From contig JAFGEZ010000001.1 in assembly GCA_016931295.1 (NCBI GenBank), positions 1 through 64,000 of the forward strand: DNA of 64,000 nucleotides, in the 5' to 3' direction. The position numbers and the translations under genes were made by a program. Origin of the DNA: Candidatus Krumholzibacteriota bacterium. GTDB lineage: Bacteria > Krumholzibacteriota > Krumholzibacteriia > Krumholzibacteriales > Krumholzibacteriaceae. Below are positions 1-9,574 of the stretch, in pieces. Position 1 is the first letter of the stretch. Each line of letters opens with the position of its first letter. Below the pieces are notes generated by a model, which did not search any database, was not told the DNA's origin, and worked only from the letters and a program-made list of their open reading frames with translations.

Positions 1-2
1 CG

Positions 3-878
3 GCCGGCTGGCTCCGCCTCCTCGGCCGCAAGGCGCTCGTCTACTGGTCCGGCGAGGAGATCCCCGACATCCTCGATGTGCGCATCTACCGGCGGCACTG
101 TTCCGTCCTCGGGGCGGCCGCCGTCACCTTCACCGTCATCTCCCCCTTCTGCCTTTTCGGGCTCTGGGTGGTGCGCCGGCGGCGTGGGCGGTGGATCGCG
201 TGGCTCTTCACCGTGGCGGCCCTCGGCTCGATCCTTCCCTTCTTCGTCAACACGCGCTATCGCCTTCCCGCCGTGCCGGTCTTCATCGCGATCGCCGCGG
301 CGGCCGTCGTGTGGTTCGCCAAACAGATCGCCGCACGCGACCCGCGGCGCCTCGCGGTTGGTGCGGCGGCGCTGGCGGCCCTTTTCCTCCTCGTCTCCAC
401 GCGGGACAACGTGCGCGTCGATCCGAGCGCCTCGTACACCTTCCTCGGCAATCACCACATGCAGCGGGGCGAGACGGCCGAGGCGGAGGAGGCCTTCCGG
501 ACGGCCTTCGAGCTGAACCCCGGCGTGATGACGCGGATCAACTACGCGCGCGTCCTCTCGCGCGCCGGGCAAAAGAAGGAAGCTGCGCTCCTCTACGCGG
601 CGGCCTTCGCCGAGCGCCCCGATTTCCCCAACCTCGCCCTCGAGTACGGCAACCTGCTCGAGGAGGCGGGGCGGGCCGCCGACGCGCGGGCGCTCTATCT
701 CCACGCGTGGGAGAGCCCGCGGACGCGCGAGCGCGTCGTCGCCTGCAAGCTCCTCTCCCGGCTCGCCTGGTCGGAGGGGGACGTCGACGGGGCGATCGCC
801 TGGCTCAAGGCCGGACTCGAGATCGCGCCCGGCGACGAGAGCCTCGCCGAGACCCTCCAGCGGATCGAGCGGCGGTAG
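3..878 (+). CDS. C-terminal part of a GT-C type membrane glycosyltransferase with TPR tail (5' end outside window)
   Basis: The frame is open from the first bases of the window, so this is the C-terminal part of a longer protein. The visible part has three or four hydrophobic membrane segments, including one ending in the TRYRLPAVPV motif. That motif recurs near the end of the membrane domain in dolichyl-phosphate-mannose-type (GT39/ArnT-like) glycosyltransferases. A soluble tail follows with at least three TPR-like helix pairs (for example HMQRGETAEAEEAFRTAFEL). A role in moving a lipid-linked sugar onto a surface acceptor is inferred from the family. Several other membrane proteins in this window have the same membrane-plus-TPR layout. 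The next gene, a Wzz-like protein, lies about 100 bases downstream with its own promoter candidate. The family is fairly sure; the substrate is unknown. Confidence 0.6.
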   Translation, partial: AGWLRLLGRKALVYWSGEEIPDILDVRIYRRHCSVLGAAAVTFTVISPFCLFGLWVVRRRRGRWIAWLFTVAALGSILPFFVNTRYRLPAVPVFIAIAAAAVVWFAKQIAARDPRRLAVGAAALAALFLLVSTRDNVRVDPSASYTFLGNHHMQRGETAEAEEAFRTAFELNPGVMTRINYARVLSRAGQKKEAALLYAAAFAERPDFPNLALEYGNLLEEAGRAADARALYLHAWESPRTRERVVACKLLSRLAWSEGDVDGAIAWLKAGLEIAPGDESLAETLQRIERR

Positions 879-907
879 GGGATCGGGCCGCGCCGCCCAA
901 AAGGGCC

Positions 908-936
908 TTGCCCGCGCCGCGCGGCGGTGCTACAGT
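908..936 (+). promoter_or_regulatory. Candidate sigma-70 promoter for the Wzz/O-antigen ligase pair
   Basis: TTGCCC at 908-913 and TACAGT at 931-936 are separated by 17 bases. The start codon follows 45 bases downstream. Each hexamer matches the consensus at four of six positions. The same TTG/17/TA layout recurs upstream of other genes in the window, which raises confidence somewhat. Confidence 0.35.
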
Positions 937-981
937 CCCGCTTGCGAGAGAATTACAGCCACGACAAGGGGATAGAAGGAC

Positions 982-2076
982 ATGCCCTCGCTGATCATGA
1001 TCATCCTCGGCCGGAAGCGGCTGCTCATCGCCGTCGCCGCCGGCGCCTTCGTGCTCTCGGCGGCCGTCTCGCTCGTCATCCCGTCGCGCTACGTGGCCAC
1101 CGTCTCCTTCGTGCCCGCCGGCGTCGAGCGCGATCTCGCCGGCACGGCGGATTTCTTCACGAAGTTCGGCTCCTTCGGCGACGCCTACCGCTCGATCGTG
1201 CGCGTGCGGCGCAACTCGGTCGTCGACGTCGTCATGCGGAGCCGTCCGGTCGCGGCCCTCATGGACGCGCGCTTCGGCCTCGCCGGGCGGTACCGCGCCG
1301 ACGGCGTCGAGGAGGTGCGGCGCGGTCTCCGCGAGCGCACCTCGGTGACGGTGACCGACGAGGGGGTCATCGTCGTCGGCGTGGAGGACCGCGAGGCGGC
1401 CGTCGCGGCCTCGATGGCCGGCGCCTACGTGGAACTGGTCGATTCCTTCCTCGTCGAGATGGCCGTCGGCGGCGCGGCGGGCGAGCGGCGGTTTCTCGAG
1501 GAGGAGATCGCGCGGCGCGAGCGGCGGATCGCCCGGGCAGACTCGGCGATCGGCAGTTTCATGGCGGAGAACCGCATCTGGGGTCTCGAGGCGCAGGCGC
1601 GGGCGATGGTCGAGGCGGGGGCGCTTCTCACCGCGCGGCTCGACGCCCTCGAGGTGGAGAGACGTTTCCTCGAGACGACGCTGCGCGGCGACAACCCGCA
1701 GTTGTCCCGCATCGGGATGCAGATCGACGCCCTCCGCGGGGAGATCGACGCGATGAAGCGGGGGGGGAGGGAGGACGCGCTCTTCCCGCCGCTCGCCGAG
1801 ATGCCGGCGCTCGGGGCCCGCTACCTGCACATGATCGCCGGGCGGCGCGTCGAGGAGTTCGCCATGGCCTACCTGCAGCTCCGGCTCGCCGAGACGCGAT
1901 ACAACGAGCACAACCGCGGGAGCGTATTGCGGATGATCGATCCGCCGATGGTTCCCGAGAAGCGCGTCTGGCCGCGGCGCAAGCAGATCGTTCTCGTCTC
2001 CACCGCCGCCGCGCTCTTCTGGGCGTGTTTCTTCCTCCTCGCGGCCGAGCGGCGACGCGCGGGGGCGGCGTCGTGA
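982..2076 (+). CDS. Wzz-like polysaccharide chain-length determinant protein
   Basis: This 364-residue inner-membrane protein has the Wzz/PCP layout: a short cytoplasmic start, a membrane helix at about residues 13-35, a long periplasmic part, and a second helix at about 335-358 before a short basic tail. The periplasmic part is helical and charged near the middle, as expected for the extended helices of this family. The segment before the last helix, DPPMVPEKRVWPRR, is the proline-rich stretch typical of Wzz. Such proteins set the length of O-antigen or exopolysaccharide made by Wzy. There is no tyrosine-kinase domain, so it is the Wzz type rather than the BY-kinase type. It overlaps the next gene by four bases (GTGA). 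A GAAGGA ribosome site precedes the ATG. Confidence 0.75.
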   Translation: MPSLIMIILGRKRLLIAVAAGAFVLSAAVSLVIPSRYVATVSFVPAGVERDLAGTADFFTKFGSFGDAYRSIVRVRRNSVVDVVMRSRPVAALMDARFGLAGRYRADGVEEVRRGLRERTSVTVTDEGVIVVGVEDREAAVAASMAGAYVELVDSFLVEMAVGGAAGERRFLEEEIARRERRIARADSAIGSFMAENRIWGLEAQARAMVEAGALLTARLDALEVERRFLETTLRGDNPQLSRIGMQIDALRGEIDAMKRGGREDALFPPLAEMPALGARYLHMIAGRRVEEFAMAYLQLRLAETRYNEHNRGSVLRMIDPPMVPEKRVWPRRKQIVLVSTAAALFWACFFLLAAERRRAGAAS

Positions 2077-3446
2077 ACGCGCCGGCACCTGACGGCCCGG
2101 TGCGCAGGGGGCGCCTCCTCCTGTGGGCGGCGGCGGCCCTCGCCGTGGCCGTCGCCGCGTGGCTCCTCCTCCCCGCCGGGCTCGTCCGGCTCGCCGTGCT
2201 CGCCGCGCTCGCCTTTCCCGCGGCGGCCGCCCTCGTCGACCGCCCGCGGTGGATCTTCGCGATCCTCGTCGTCATCCTCTTTTCCAACATCGACATCTTC
2301 TTCTCGATCCGCGTCTTCCGTCTCGTCCTGGCCTTCCTGCTCGCCGCCTTCGTCCTCTCGATGGTTCGCGGCCGCAGGATCGTCGTGCACGACGCGCTTT
2401 TCACGGCCCTCGCCGCGGCCTTTCTCGTCACCGTCTTCCAGTCGCTCGCCGTCGCGCGCGAGATCGCACCGGCGCTCGACCGCTTCGGGCGGTTCGCCAA
2501 GGTCCTCCTCAACGTCGCCATCGTCGCCCAGTTCACCAGGACGCGAGAGGAGTTTCTCGACTTCCTGCTCGTCCTCGTCGCGGGGGTCGCGATCAACAAT
2601 TTCCTGCCCCTGGTCGTCGCACCGCCCACCGAGTACCAGACCACGTCGCTCCTCTGGACCGAGGGGGTCTTCCGGTACGAGGGCTTCGCGCTCGAGCCGA
2701 ACGAGTTCGCCATGCTGCAGATCTTCACGATCCCGCTCCTGATCTTCCTCGCGGTGCGGTACCGGCGGCCGTGGTTCGCGCGGCCCCTCTTCGTCCTGCT
2801 CGTCGCGGGAAGCGTCCTGGCGATCGCCCTGTCCTTCTCGCGCGGCGGCTTCGTCTCGCTCGTCTTCCTCGCGTTCTGCCTGGTCGTCGTCGAGCGGCGC
2901 AACCGGTGGGTCGCCGCGGCCGGCGTGACGCTCGTCGCCGCGGCGGCGATCCTCGCCCCGGCCGTCTACTGGAGCCGGATCACGTCACTCGTCGAGGCCT
3001 TCACGCATCTCGACGAGGATTTCGCCGTGGCGAGCCGGATCATGACGATGAAGACGGCGATCGCCCTCGGCCTGCGGAATCCCCTCTTCGGCGTGGGGAT
3101 CGACAACTTCATCCTCCACGCCTCCCGCTACGTCCCCTTCGGGCTCGTCGTGCACAACGCGCCCCTCCAGGTCTTCGCCGAGTGCGGCCTCCCCGCCCTC
3201 GGGCTGCTCGTCGCCATCGTCGTCTGCAACCTGCGCGCCGCGCGGCGCCTCGCGCGCGAGGCCGACGCCGACGGCAGGCTCCTCGGGCGGATGCTCCTCG
3301 TGCAGCAGCTTGCCGTCCTCTTCAACGCGATGTTTTTGCCGGTGGCCTTCGAGATCACCTTTTGGATCGCCCTCGCCCTGCCAACGATCGCGCTCGCCGC
3401 GTGGCGGCGACCCGCGTCCGCTGCCCCGGACCCGGCCGGCGCCTGA
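2073..3446 (+). CDS. O-antigen ligase / Wzy-like polymerase family membrane protein
   Basis: A GTG start overlapping the stop of the Wzz-like gene gives 457 residues; any in-frame ATG upstream would run through that gene. The protein is almost entirely membrane helices (about ten to twelve). It carries the family signs of Wzy_C/O-antigen ligase: SFSRGG, a periplasmic segment with NPLFGVGIDNF, and VHNAPLQVFAECGLPALG. These enzymes polymerise lipid-linked repeat units or ligate finished glycan to lipid A or another acceptor. Translational coupling to a Wzz-like protein favours a polymerase role, but ligase and polymerase cannot be told apart from sequence alone. It converges with the next gene with no intervening base. 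Confidence 0.75.
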   Translation: MNAPAPDGPVRRGRLLLWAAAALAVAVAAWLLLPAGLVRLAVLAALAFPAAAALVDRPRWIFAILVVILFSNIDIFFSIRVFRLVLAFLLAAFVLSMVRGRRIVVHDALFTALAAAFLVTVFQSLAVAREIAPALDRFGRFAKVLLNVAIVAQFTRTREEFLDFLLVLVAGVAINNFLPLVVAPPTEYQTTSLLWTEGVFRYEGFALEPNEFAMLQIFTIPLLIFLAVRYRRPWFARPLFVLLVAGSVLAIALSFSRGGFVSLVFLAFCLVVVERRNRWVAAAGVTLVAAAAILAPAVYWSRITSLVEAFTHLDEDFAVASRIMTMKTAIALGLRNPLFGVGIDNFILHASRYVPFGLVVHNAPLQVFAECGLPALGLLVAIVVCNLRAARRLAREADADGRLLGRMLLVQQLAVLFNAMFLPVAFEITFWIALALPTIALAAWRRPASAAPDPAGA

Positions 3447-5045
3447 TCAGCGGGCGTCTTCCCGCAGACGATAGAAGGAGAGGAAGAAGCCGCCGCCGAC
3501 CGGCATCTCGTCGTAGACGTAGAGACGGGCGAAGTCCGGCTGTTCGGCGATGTCACGCTCCTGGATTTTCAGGGGGAGATCGCGTTCCGGCCGGTGTCCC
3601 CTGTGGATCCAGACGTTGCCGAGGAGGAGCAGGTCGGGGCGGCGGCCGATCACGTAACGGCCGTTCGCCTTCATGTGCCCCGGCTGCGTCGACACGATGC
3701 GTCCCTCGCGGGCGATCGCCGGCTCGGTGAGGCCGAGGAGGTCGACGATCGGCAGGCGGCTAAACCAGCCGATCGCCCCGGTCGAGCCGCAGGCGATCCG
3801 GGCGGTCGGGGGGAGGGCCTCGGCGAGGCGGACGCCGACGTGGCCGAAGTTCGTCACGACGAGCCGCTCGGTCCGGAACCGCTCCCAGGTGGCCCCGGCG
3901 TAAACCATGAGGAGCGAGGCGGCGAGGGCGAGGAGGATCGGCGCGGGGTCGGGGGCGCGCCGGCGCTCGCCGACGACCGGCGGCGCCTCGCCGTTCCGCG
4001 GGGCAGCCGCGGCGCTCCGCCAGGGGGCCGTCCGCAGGAAGAGCCCCTCGGCGAAGAGGATCGCCGCGAGGGGCACGGTGGCGTAGAGGAGGCGGAAGTG
4101 GGGCATCCAGTCGCCGCCGAGCGCGGCCACCGCTCCCCAGTGCGCGAAGACGAGAAGGAGAAGGCCCCGCGACTCGCGGACCAGTCGCTCGCCGCCGAGA
4201 AGGAGGCCGGCGGGGAGAAGCCAGCCGTACGCGAAGAGGAAGCCGCGGAGGTAGCGCGCGCCGTTGGCGAGCAGCAGGCCGGGCGGCCCCGTCTTGGCGT
4301 ACCAGGTGTTGGGGAGGAGCTCGCCGAAGTAGCGTTGTTTCCAGAGAAGATAGGGCGCGAAGACAACGAGCAGAACGACGAGCCCGGCGAGAACGACCTC
4401 GCCCCGGGCGACCGGCCCGGCGCAGGCCCGCTCGTCCGGCCGGCCGTTGCCCCGGACGAGGAGGAGCAGCCCGGCCGCGGCGAAGAAGAGGAGGCCGTCG
4501 GGGCGAACGAGACCGAGGACGCCGAGGGGGAGCATGACGCGCCAGGCCTGCGCCCCGCGTTCGATCTGGAGGACGCCGGCCATCAGGAGGAGCGTGAAGA
4601 GGGGGATCTCCGTTCCCGAGAGGGCCCAGACGGCCGTCGTCGGCGCGGCGGCGAGGAGGAGGACCGGCGCGGCGGCGGCCGGCCACGCGCCGTTCCCTGC
4701 GGGGCCGCCGCCCGCCCCGGCCGCCCGCCGCACCGCGCGCGCCGCGGCGATTTTCGCGGTCAGGGCGAGCGTGCCGACGGCGCAGAGGAGCGAGAGGGCG
4801 CGGGCCGCGCCCACGAGCGGCAGGCCGAGACGGCCGGCCGCGGCGAGCAGGAGGAGCCAGAGGAAATTGGTGTAGCCCTCGACGCGCTCGCCCTCGTTGA
4901 AGACGAACCCCGCGCCGCTCGCCACGTTGCGCGCGTAGCGCAGGGTGATGAAGGCGTCGTCGGGGATGTACCGGTAGAGGAGCAGTCCCGCGACGAGCAG
5001 GACGGCCGCCGAGACGAGGAGGATGACGCCGCTTCGCCGGGACAC
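3447..5045 (-). CDS. AftB-like GT-C membrane glycosyltransferase
   Basis: The start was placed at the GTG at 5043-5045 because the protein then begins with a hydrophobic helix ([19 protein letters not shown]); sequence further upstream is the neighbouring gene in another frame. It has 532 residues with about ten membrane helices and a C-terminal soluble part of roughly 130 residues. The first loop reads [12 protein letters not shown], then [18 protein letters not shown]. This matches the arabinofuranosyltransferase AftB family and related GT-C enzymes, where the acidic pair in the first loop binds the polyprenyl-phosphate sugar. The actual sugar here is not known. The gene follows the Lrp/AsnC-like gene by 17 bases on the same strand, so they are probably co-transcribed. 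Confidence 0.65.
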   Translation of the reverse strand: MSRRSGVILLVSAAVLLVAGLLLYRYIPDDAFITLRYARNVASGAGFVFNEGERVEGYTNFLWLLLLAAAGRLGLPLVGAARALSLLCAVGTLALTAKIAAARAVRRAAGAGGGPAGNGAWPAAAAPVLLLAAAPTTAVWALSGTEIPLFTLLLMAGVLQIERGAQAWRVMLPLGVLGLVRPDGLLFFAAAGLLLLVRGNGRPDERACAGPVARGEVVLAGLVVLLVVFAPYLLWKQRYFGELLPNTWYAKTGPPGLLLANGARYLRGFLFAYGWLLPAGLLLGGERLVRESRGLLLLVFAHWGAVAALGGDWMPHFRLLYATVPLAAILFAEGLFLRTAPWRSAAAAPRNGEAPPVVGERRRAPDPAPILLALAASLLMVYAGATWERFRTERLVVTNFGHVGVRLAEALPPTARIACGSTGAIGWFSRLPIVDLLGLTEPAIAREGRIVSTQPGHMKANGRYVIGRRPDLLLLGNVWIHRGHRPERDLPLKIQERDIAEQPDFARLYVYDEMPVGGGFFLSFYRLREDAR

Positions 5046-5062
5046 CGTCGCCGCTCCGTCCG

Positions 5063-5305
5063 CTAGTTCTCGAGGAAGATCACGTTGCAGGTGATCGTGT
5101 CGATGATGCCGGGGATCGCCTGGATCTCCTCCAGGACGAACCGGCCGATGTCGTTGAAGGTGGGGCCGTCGACGATCGCGATCATGTCGTAGGGACCGGA
5201 GACGGCATCGACCTTCTGGACGGGGTCCATCTTCGTCAGGGTGCCGTAGACGGCGCGTGCCGCGCCGGCCGCGATGCTGATCAGGACGTATGCCGTGGCG
5301 CGCAT
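5063..5305 (-). CDS. Stand-alone Lrp/AsnC ligand-binding (RAM) domain protein
   Basis: An 80-residue protein consisting only of the alpha/beta ligand-binding domain found at the C-terminus of Lrp/AsnC regulators. The visible pattern is a strand ([11 protein letters not shown]), a helix with [19 protein letters not shown], then YDMIAIVDG and a helix leading to [14 protein letters not shown]. The order is typical of this domain. There is no DNA-binding helix-turn-helix, so it cannot act as a normal Lrp repressor. Stand-alone versions exist and may bind amino acids or pair with full-length Lrp proteins. A strong ribosome site (GGGGAGGT) lies just upstream of the ATG. The downstream gene on the same strand is an AftB-like glycosyltransferase; a functional link is not evident. 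Confidence 0.8.
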   Translation of the reverse strand: MRATAYVLISIAAGAARAVYGTLTKMDPVQKVDAVSGPYDMIAIVDGPTFNDIGRFVLEEIQAIPGIIDTITCNVIFLEN

Positions 5306-5367
5306 GGAGACCTCCCCTGCTTGCGGATCGCCGTCGAGACGGCAACTGTCTTGAGCCCGATGGCGCG

Positions 5368-5396
5368 AGTATGGCAGAATGGGGCGACCGCGGCAA
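5368..5396 (-). promoter_or_regulatory. Candidate promoter for the Lrp/AsnC-domain gene
   Basis: Read on the minus strand, TTGCCG (5391-5396) and CATACT (5368-5373) are 17 bases apart. The start codon is about 60 bases further on. Each hexamer matches the consensus at four positions. Confidence 0.3.
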
Positions 5397-5497
5397 TACG
5401 ATTCGGGGAGCGGCCGGCCCCGCGGCGCCGGCCCGGGACGGGTTGCCCGTCGCGTCGCCGCCCCGCCCCGCGCCGGCCCGTACCAGGGGAGCGATCG

Positions 5498-7792
5498 GTG
5501 AACCGGAGAACATACATCCTCGTCCTCGTCGCCCTGTTCCTTCTCGCCAACGTTTCGCGGGGGATCTTCCGCGGGCACATCGCCGCGCCGCGCTACGTCG
5601 CCGAGGGCGCCTCGCACTTCCGCTACACCGGGATGGTGGCGGCGGGCGAGCGGATCCCCTCCCTCGATCGCGACGCCCAGTGGCCCGAGGGGCTGCGCCC
5701 CTACGAGGAGACGGCGGTGGGGATGGAGTACCTCTACGGCCTCGCCTACCGGTTCCTGCCCGGCGACAAGGTCGATCTCCACGCCTTCACGGCCTTCTTC
5801 ACGGCCTTCCTCTTCTCGCTGGCCGTCTTTCCCGTGGCGCTGCTCGCCGGCGTTCTCTGGGGGAGCCGGTGGGCGGGAGTCGTCGCGGGGCTGATTTTCG
5901 TCGTCTCGCCGGCCCTCGTGGGCCGGTCGAGCGGCTTCGAGCTGATCCGCGAGAACGTCGCCTTCCCGCTCCTCGCCCTCCACACGTGGCTCTTCCTCCT
6001 CGCCTCGGCGGGCGCGGGAACGATCGCCGCGGTTCTCGGCGCGCTCGCCCTCGCGCTGGCACTCGCCTCGTGGCAGGGCACGCAGTTCTTCCTGCTCCCG
6101 CTCCTCGCCTGGCTGCTGTTCCGGCGGGTCGTCTTCGACGTCGGTCCGGCGGAGCGCCGCGCCGTCCGGTGGGCGCTCGGCGCCATCTTCCTCGCCGGCC
6201 TCCTCGTGCCCTTCCTCCGCGCGGGGCGGTTCCTTCTCTCGCCGGGCGCCGCCCTCGGCGCCGCGTGGCTCGCCGCCGACGCCGCCGTGCGGCTCTCCGG
6301 TCGCGGCGGGCGCGGGCGGCGGATCGCGTCGTGCGCCGCCGGCGGGGCGATCGGCGCGGCGGCCGTCCTCGTGCCGGCCGCCTTCGCCGCGGGGCACTTC
6401 ACCGCCTACGCTCATTTCTTCCATCTCGTCCTCTACAAGCTGCGCTACCTGCGCAAGCCGGTCGACCCGCGGCTTTTGCCCTTCGACGCGCGCGCCTTCT
6501 GGACGGGGCCTTTCAACTCGCCCGATCCGCGCCACCTCTTCGTCTTCGTCTTGCCCCTCGCCTTCCTGCTGCCGGGGCCCCTCTCGCGCCTCTGGCGCCG
6601 GGCGAGGACGGGCGAGCCCGCGGCCGGCACGGTCCTCTTCCTCGTTGCCGTCTCCTTCGCCCTCTTCCTCCTGATGATGCGGCTGTTACCGCTCTGGGGG
6701 CTCTTCGCCGCGGTCGCGGCGGGGGGGATCGTCTACGATGTCCGCCCGCGCCCGCGCACCGTCGCCGTCATCCCCGGCGTTACGGCCCTCCTGCTCGTCG
6801 GCGTGATGTGTCTCCAGGCGGTCGCGTGGGAGACGCCGGCCGATCTCTGGCGCAGCTTCGCCGACGCCATCCGGGTGCCGTCGAGGCGCTCCTTCGTCAT
6901 CTTCCCGTCGGGGGGCGATCCCGAGGAGGGGCTCGTCTCGTGGATCAGGGCGAACACGCCAACCGACGCCGTCGTGATGAGCCTCCACTACCACGCCCCG
7001 CAGGTGCTCGCCTACGCGGGGCGGCGGACGAACCTCAACGACTTCTTCGAATCGCCGCGGCTCCGCCGCAAGGCCGAGGCGCTCCTTTCGGCGCTCTACG
7101 GCGGCGAGGAGGGATTGTGGGAGCTCTGCCGGCGCGAGGAGAGCGACTACCTGCTCGTCTCCGCGGCGCTCGGCTGCGATCCGACGCGCGACTCGCCCCT
7201 CTACCAGGCGGGATTCATCGACATGCCGCCTGGCTGCGCAAGCTATCTCCTGATGTTCGAGCCCGAGCGGCTGAAGCATTTCGACCTCGTCTACGAGAAC
7301 GAGCGCTACCGGCTCTTCCTCGCGGGACGGCCCTGGTCGAAACGGCGCTGGCCGCGCTCGCCGCTCTTCTACGAGAAGGATCTGCTCTGGGGGTCCGACG
7401 GCGACATCGAGGCGTTCTACGACTCGGCGATGCACGTCTACGCGCTCACCGCGAGGGGATCGTCGCTGATCCGCCTCGGACGCGTCCGCGAGGCGGAGGA
7501 GCGCCTCACGCGCGCCCTGCGCGTCTTCTACTTCTATCCGGCCTGGCGGAATCTCGTCGAGCTCTACACCCGGCAGGGGCGTTTCGACGAGCGCCTGCGC
7601 CTCGCCCGTTTCGCCGACAACTTCGACCGCGACCGCTGCGCGGTCTGCATCGAGCTGGCCCGCAGCCGCCTGGAGACGGGTGACGAGGAGGGGCTTCGCG
7701 ACGAGATCAAGCGCTGCCGCACGCTCTACCCGACGGTCGTCGAGCGGCAGCGGATCGCCGAACTCCTCATGCGTCTCGGGGAAGAGGAATAG
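5498..7792 (+). CDS. STT3-like oligosaccharyltransferase-type membrane protein with C-terminal TPR
   Basis: The GTG at 5498 was chosen because it has a good ribosome site (AGGGGAG) and starts directly at a membrane helix; this gives 764 residues. The N-terminal 500 residues contain about eleven to thirteen membrane helices. The first periplasmic loop ([14 protein letters not shown]) resembles the acidic, W/Y-P-E-G containing loop of STT3/AglB/PglB enzymes. A soluble region follows (about 440-650), and then TPR-like helix pairs (about 655-760: [20 protein letters not shown]). STT3 enzymes transfer glycan from a polyprenyl carrier to protein. I did not identify a clear WWDYG-type motif, so the assignment to the superfamily is firmer than to protein N-glycosylation. 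It faces away from the Lrp-domain gene. Confidence 0.6.
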   Translation: MNRRTYILVLVALFLLANVSRGIFRGHIAAPRYVAEGASHFRYTGMVAAGERIPSLDRDAQWPEGLRPYEETAVGMEYLYGLAYRFLPGDKVDLHAFTAFFTAFLFSLAVFPVALLAGVLWGSRWAGVVAGLIFVVSPALVGRSSGFELIRENVAFPLLALHTWLFLLASAGAGTIAAVLGALALALALASWQGTQFFLLPLLAWLLFRRVVFDVGPAERRAVRWALGAIFLAGLLVPFLRAGRFLLSPGAALGAAWLAADAAVRLSGRGGRGRRIASCAAGGAIGAAAVLVPAAFAAGHFTAYAHFFHLVLYKLRYLRKPVDPRLLPFDARAFWTGPFNSPDPRHLFVFVLPLAFLLPGPLSRLWRRARTGEPAAGTVLFLVAVSFALFLLMMRLLPLWGLFAAVAAGGIVYDVRPRPRTVAVIPGVTALLLVGVMCLQAVAWETPADLWRSFADAIRVPSRRSFVIFPSGGDPEEGLVSWIRANTPTDAVVMSLHYHAPQVLAYAGRRTNLNDFFESPRLRRKAEALLSALYGGEEGLWELCRREESDYLLVSAALGCDPTRDSPLYQAGFIDMPPGCASYLLMFEPERLKHFDLVYENERYRLFLAGRPWSKRRWPRSPLFYEKDLLWGSDGDIEAFYDSAMHVYALTARGSSLIRLGRVREAEERLTRALRVFYFYPAWRNLVELYTRQGRFDERLRLARFADNFDRDRCAVCIELARSRLETGDEEGLRDEIKRCRTLYPTVVERQRIAELLMRLGEEE

Positions 7793-7863
7793 CCCCCGCC
7801 GCCGCGCGCTCGCCGGGGGGGCGCCGCCGCGGTGCCGGTCGCCGCCGCCCGGCCGGCGCCGTC

Positions 7864-8439
7864 CTACCTGAGGCACCCCTTGATCGCGCCCCACGACGCC
7901 GCTTCCGCTCCCGTCGTTCCGCAGACCGGGTCGTGTGGCGAGCGGTTGAGGAAGAGGATGGTGACCGGGTCGAGACCATGGCGCGGGTACCCCTCCTCGC
8001 AGGAGACGTACTCGCGCTCCCACTCGACCGGGGGGCCGGGGTAGAGCCAGAAGATCGGGCCGGTCATGGTCACCTCGGTCGGATCGCCGTCCAGCACGAT
8101 GAGCGTTCCCCGCAAGAGCCACGCCCAGCCGTAGAGGCACTCGGCGAGCTGCAGGGCGTAGTCGGGGCCGCCTATCGTCCACACGAGGATCGGGTCGTTG
8201 CGCTGGAGGTCGGTGAGCGCGGCGTTGCCGGGGATGCCGAAGTTGAAGGAGGCGGCGATCATGCCCTCGGGGCCGCCGAAGGCACACGCCCACAACGTGA
8301 CCGTGTACGGGGGAGAGCCCTCCGTGCACCAGTGCTGGTGCGTGTCGTCGACGTAGAAGCCGACGTAGGAGGCGGCGCCGCCGGCAGCCGGCAGCGCGAA
8401 CGCGAGAGCGAGCGCGAGGACGAGCACGCGACGGGTCAT
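7864..8439 (-). CDS. Secreted protein of unknown function with several cysteines
   Basis: Not recognised. Two ATGs sit six bases apart (codons M-T-M-T-R-R). The GGAGGG ribosome site directly touches the first and is six bases from the second, so the second (8437-8439) is the likely start, giving 191 residues. The N-terminus is a classic signal peptide (RRVLVLALALAFALPAAGG). The mature part is about 165 residues and holds six cysteines spread along its length (for example QHWCTEG, LWACAFGG, AECLYG, YVSCEEG, DPVCGTT, KGCLR), which suggests disulfide bonds in the periplasm or outside. Aromatic and glycine content is high. No catalytic motif is visible. The gene stands alone between divergent and convergent neighbours. 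Confidence 0.6.
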   Translation of the reverse strand: MTRRVLVLALALAFALPAAGGAASYVGFYVDDTHQHWCTEGSPPYTVTLWACAFGGPEGMIAASFNFGIPGNAALTDLQRNDPILVWTIGGPDYALQLAECLYGWAWLLRGTLIVLDGDPTEVTMTGPIFWLYPGPPVEWEREYVSCEEGYPRHGLDPVTILFLNRSPHDPVCGTTGAEAASWGAIKGCLR

Positions 8440-8566
8440 CGTCATCCCTCCATGTCAAACGTGTCCGGTGGGTACCTGTAATATAGCACGAATCGGCGCG
8501 GACTGCACGGGCAGCCAGGGAAGGCGGGCGTCCGGGGATGGAGCGGGGAATCCTGGGCCGGCGAGG

Positions 8567-9574
8567 CTAGAACGCGAACCCGGCCGAGACGCGCGTGCGG
8601 CGGCCGAATGCATCCTCGGGGTCGAAGCTGAACGCGAGTGCCACCTCGGCCCCCATCCAGCGGGAGCCGGCGCCGAGCGTGGGGATCGTGCGCTCCCCGT
8701 CGGTCAGGCGGACGTCTGCGCCGCCGGAGACGAAGAGGAGGCCGCCGGCGATCTCGGCCGTCGCCCCGAAGAGGACGCGGTGCATCTCCCCGTCGCGGAG
8801 GACGAGGTCGCAGCCGGCCGAGACGAGGCCGGCGATCCGCTCGTACGAGCCGGCGAAAACGATGTCGGGCTCGATCTCGTCGGTGCGGTCCGACCAGGAG
8901 ACGCTCGAGGCGAGGTTCCGTCCGACGACGGCGAGGAAGACCTGCCCGGTGAGCCGCATCGTGAATCCCGCGTCCACGGCGATCCCCGAGGCGTCGGCGT
9001 CGTCGAGATCGCTCCACGCGCCGAGGCCGCGGAGGGTGAGGCCGAGCGCCGTGTTCGTTCCCGTGCTGTAGGCCGCCGAGAAACCGATCGAACCCTCGTT
9101 CCAGCCCGAGCCGCCGGCCAGCTCGAGGCCGAGGTGCGAGACGGAGAGGGCGACGGCGAGCCGCCGCATCGAGGGGCCGGTCGAGTCGGGGGCCTCGCGC
9201 GTGTCGAGGAGCCCCGTGCCGACGGAGAGGATGCTGTACCAGGCGTTCATGCCCGGCACGGGCTTCGTCGAGCCGAAGGTGGCGCGGGCGCCCTCGAGGA
9301 AGACGAGGTTGGCGGGGTTCCAGTGGGCGGCGCGGTCGTCGCGGACGAGGATCGATGCGGCGCCGCCGAGCCCCTCGCCGAAGGCGTCCCAGCCCATCGG
9401 CACGAAGGAGCCGCCCTGCGACGCCTCGCCGGCCGTCGCCGGCGCGGCGTGGCCGAAACAGAGAAGCAGGCAGAAGAACAGGCAGGCGGCCGCGCGCGGG
9501 CAGGCGACGAGGCCGCGGCCGGCGCCCGTCCGGGGCGTTCCGGGGATAATCCATCTGCCGTTCCCGCGCGTCAT
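8567..9574 (-). CDS. PorV/PorQ-like outer-membrane beta-barrel protein
   Basis: The 335-residue product starts with a basic, then hydrophobic signal segment (ACLFFCLLLCFGHAAPATAG). It continues as alternating amphipathic strands ending in an aromatic residue (RVSAGFAF), as outer-membrane barrels do. The early segment DDRAAHWNPANLVFLEG, in which a conserved W-N-P-A element follows a short loop, is typical of the UPF0164/PorV/PorQ family. PorV helps release and anchor cargo in type IX secretion; in this phylum the role of the paralogues is unproven. The start overlaps the stop of the upstream FlgD-like gene (ATGA at 9571-9574), so the two are translated together. That pairing suggests the barrel serves the secreted protein. 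Confidence 0.65.
   Translation of the reverse strand: MTRGNGRWIIPGTPRTGAGRGLVACPRAAACLFFCLLLCFGHAAPATAGEASQGGSFVPMGWDAFGEGLGGAASILVRDDRAAHWNPANLVFLEGARATFGSTKPVPGMNAWYSILSVGTGLLDTREAPDSTGPSMRRLAVALSVSHLGLELAGGSGWNEGSIGFSAAYSTGTNTALGLTLRGLGAWSDLDDADASGIAVDAGFTMRLTGQVFLAVVGRNLASSVSWSDRTDEIEPDIVFAGSYERIAGLVSAGCDLVLRDGEMHRVLFGATAEIAGGLLFVSGGADVRLTDGERTIPTLGAGSRWMGAEVALAFSFDPEDAFGRRTRVSAGFAF

Noticed and set aside
805-2088. Long minus-strand ORF of 427 codons opposite the Wzz-like gene
   Set aside because: Composition is dominated by R, E, G and D, as expected for an antisense shadow of a G+C-rich gene; the plus-strand gene has clear family motifs.
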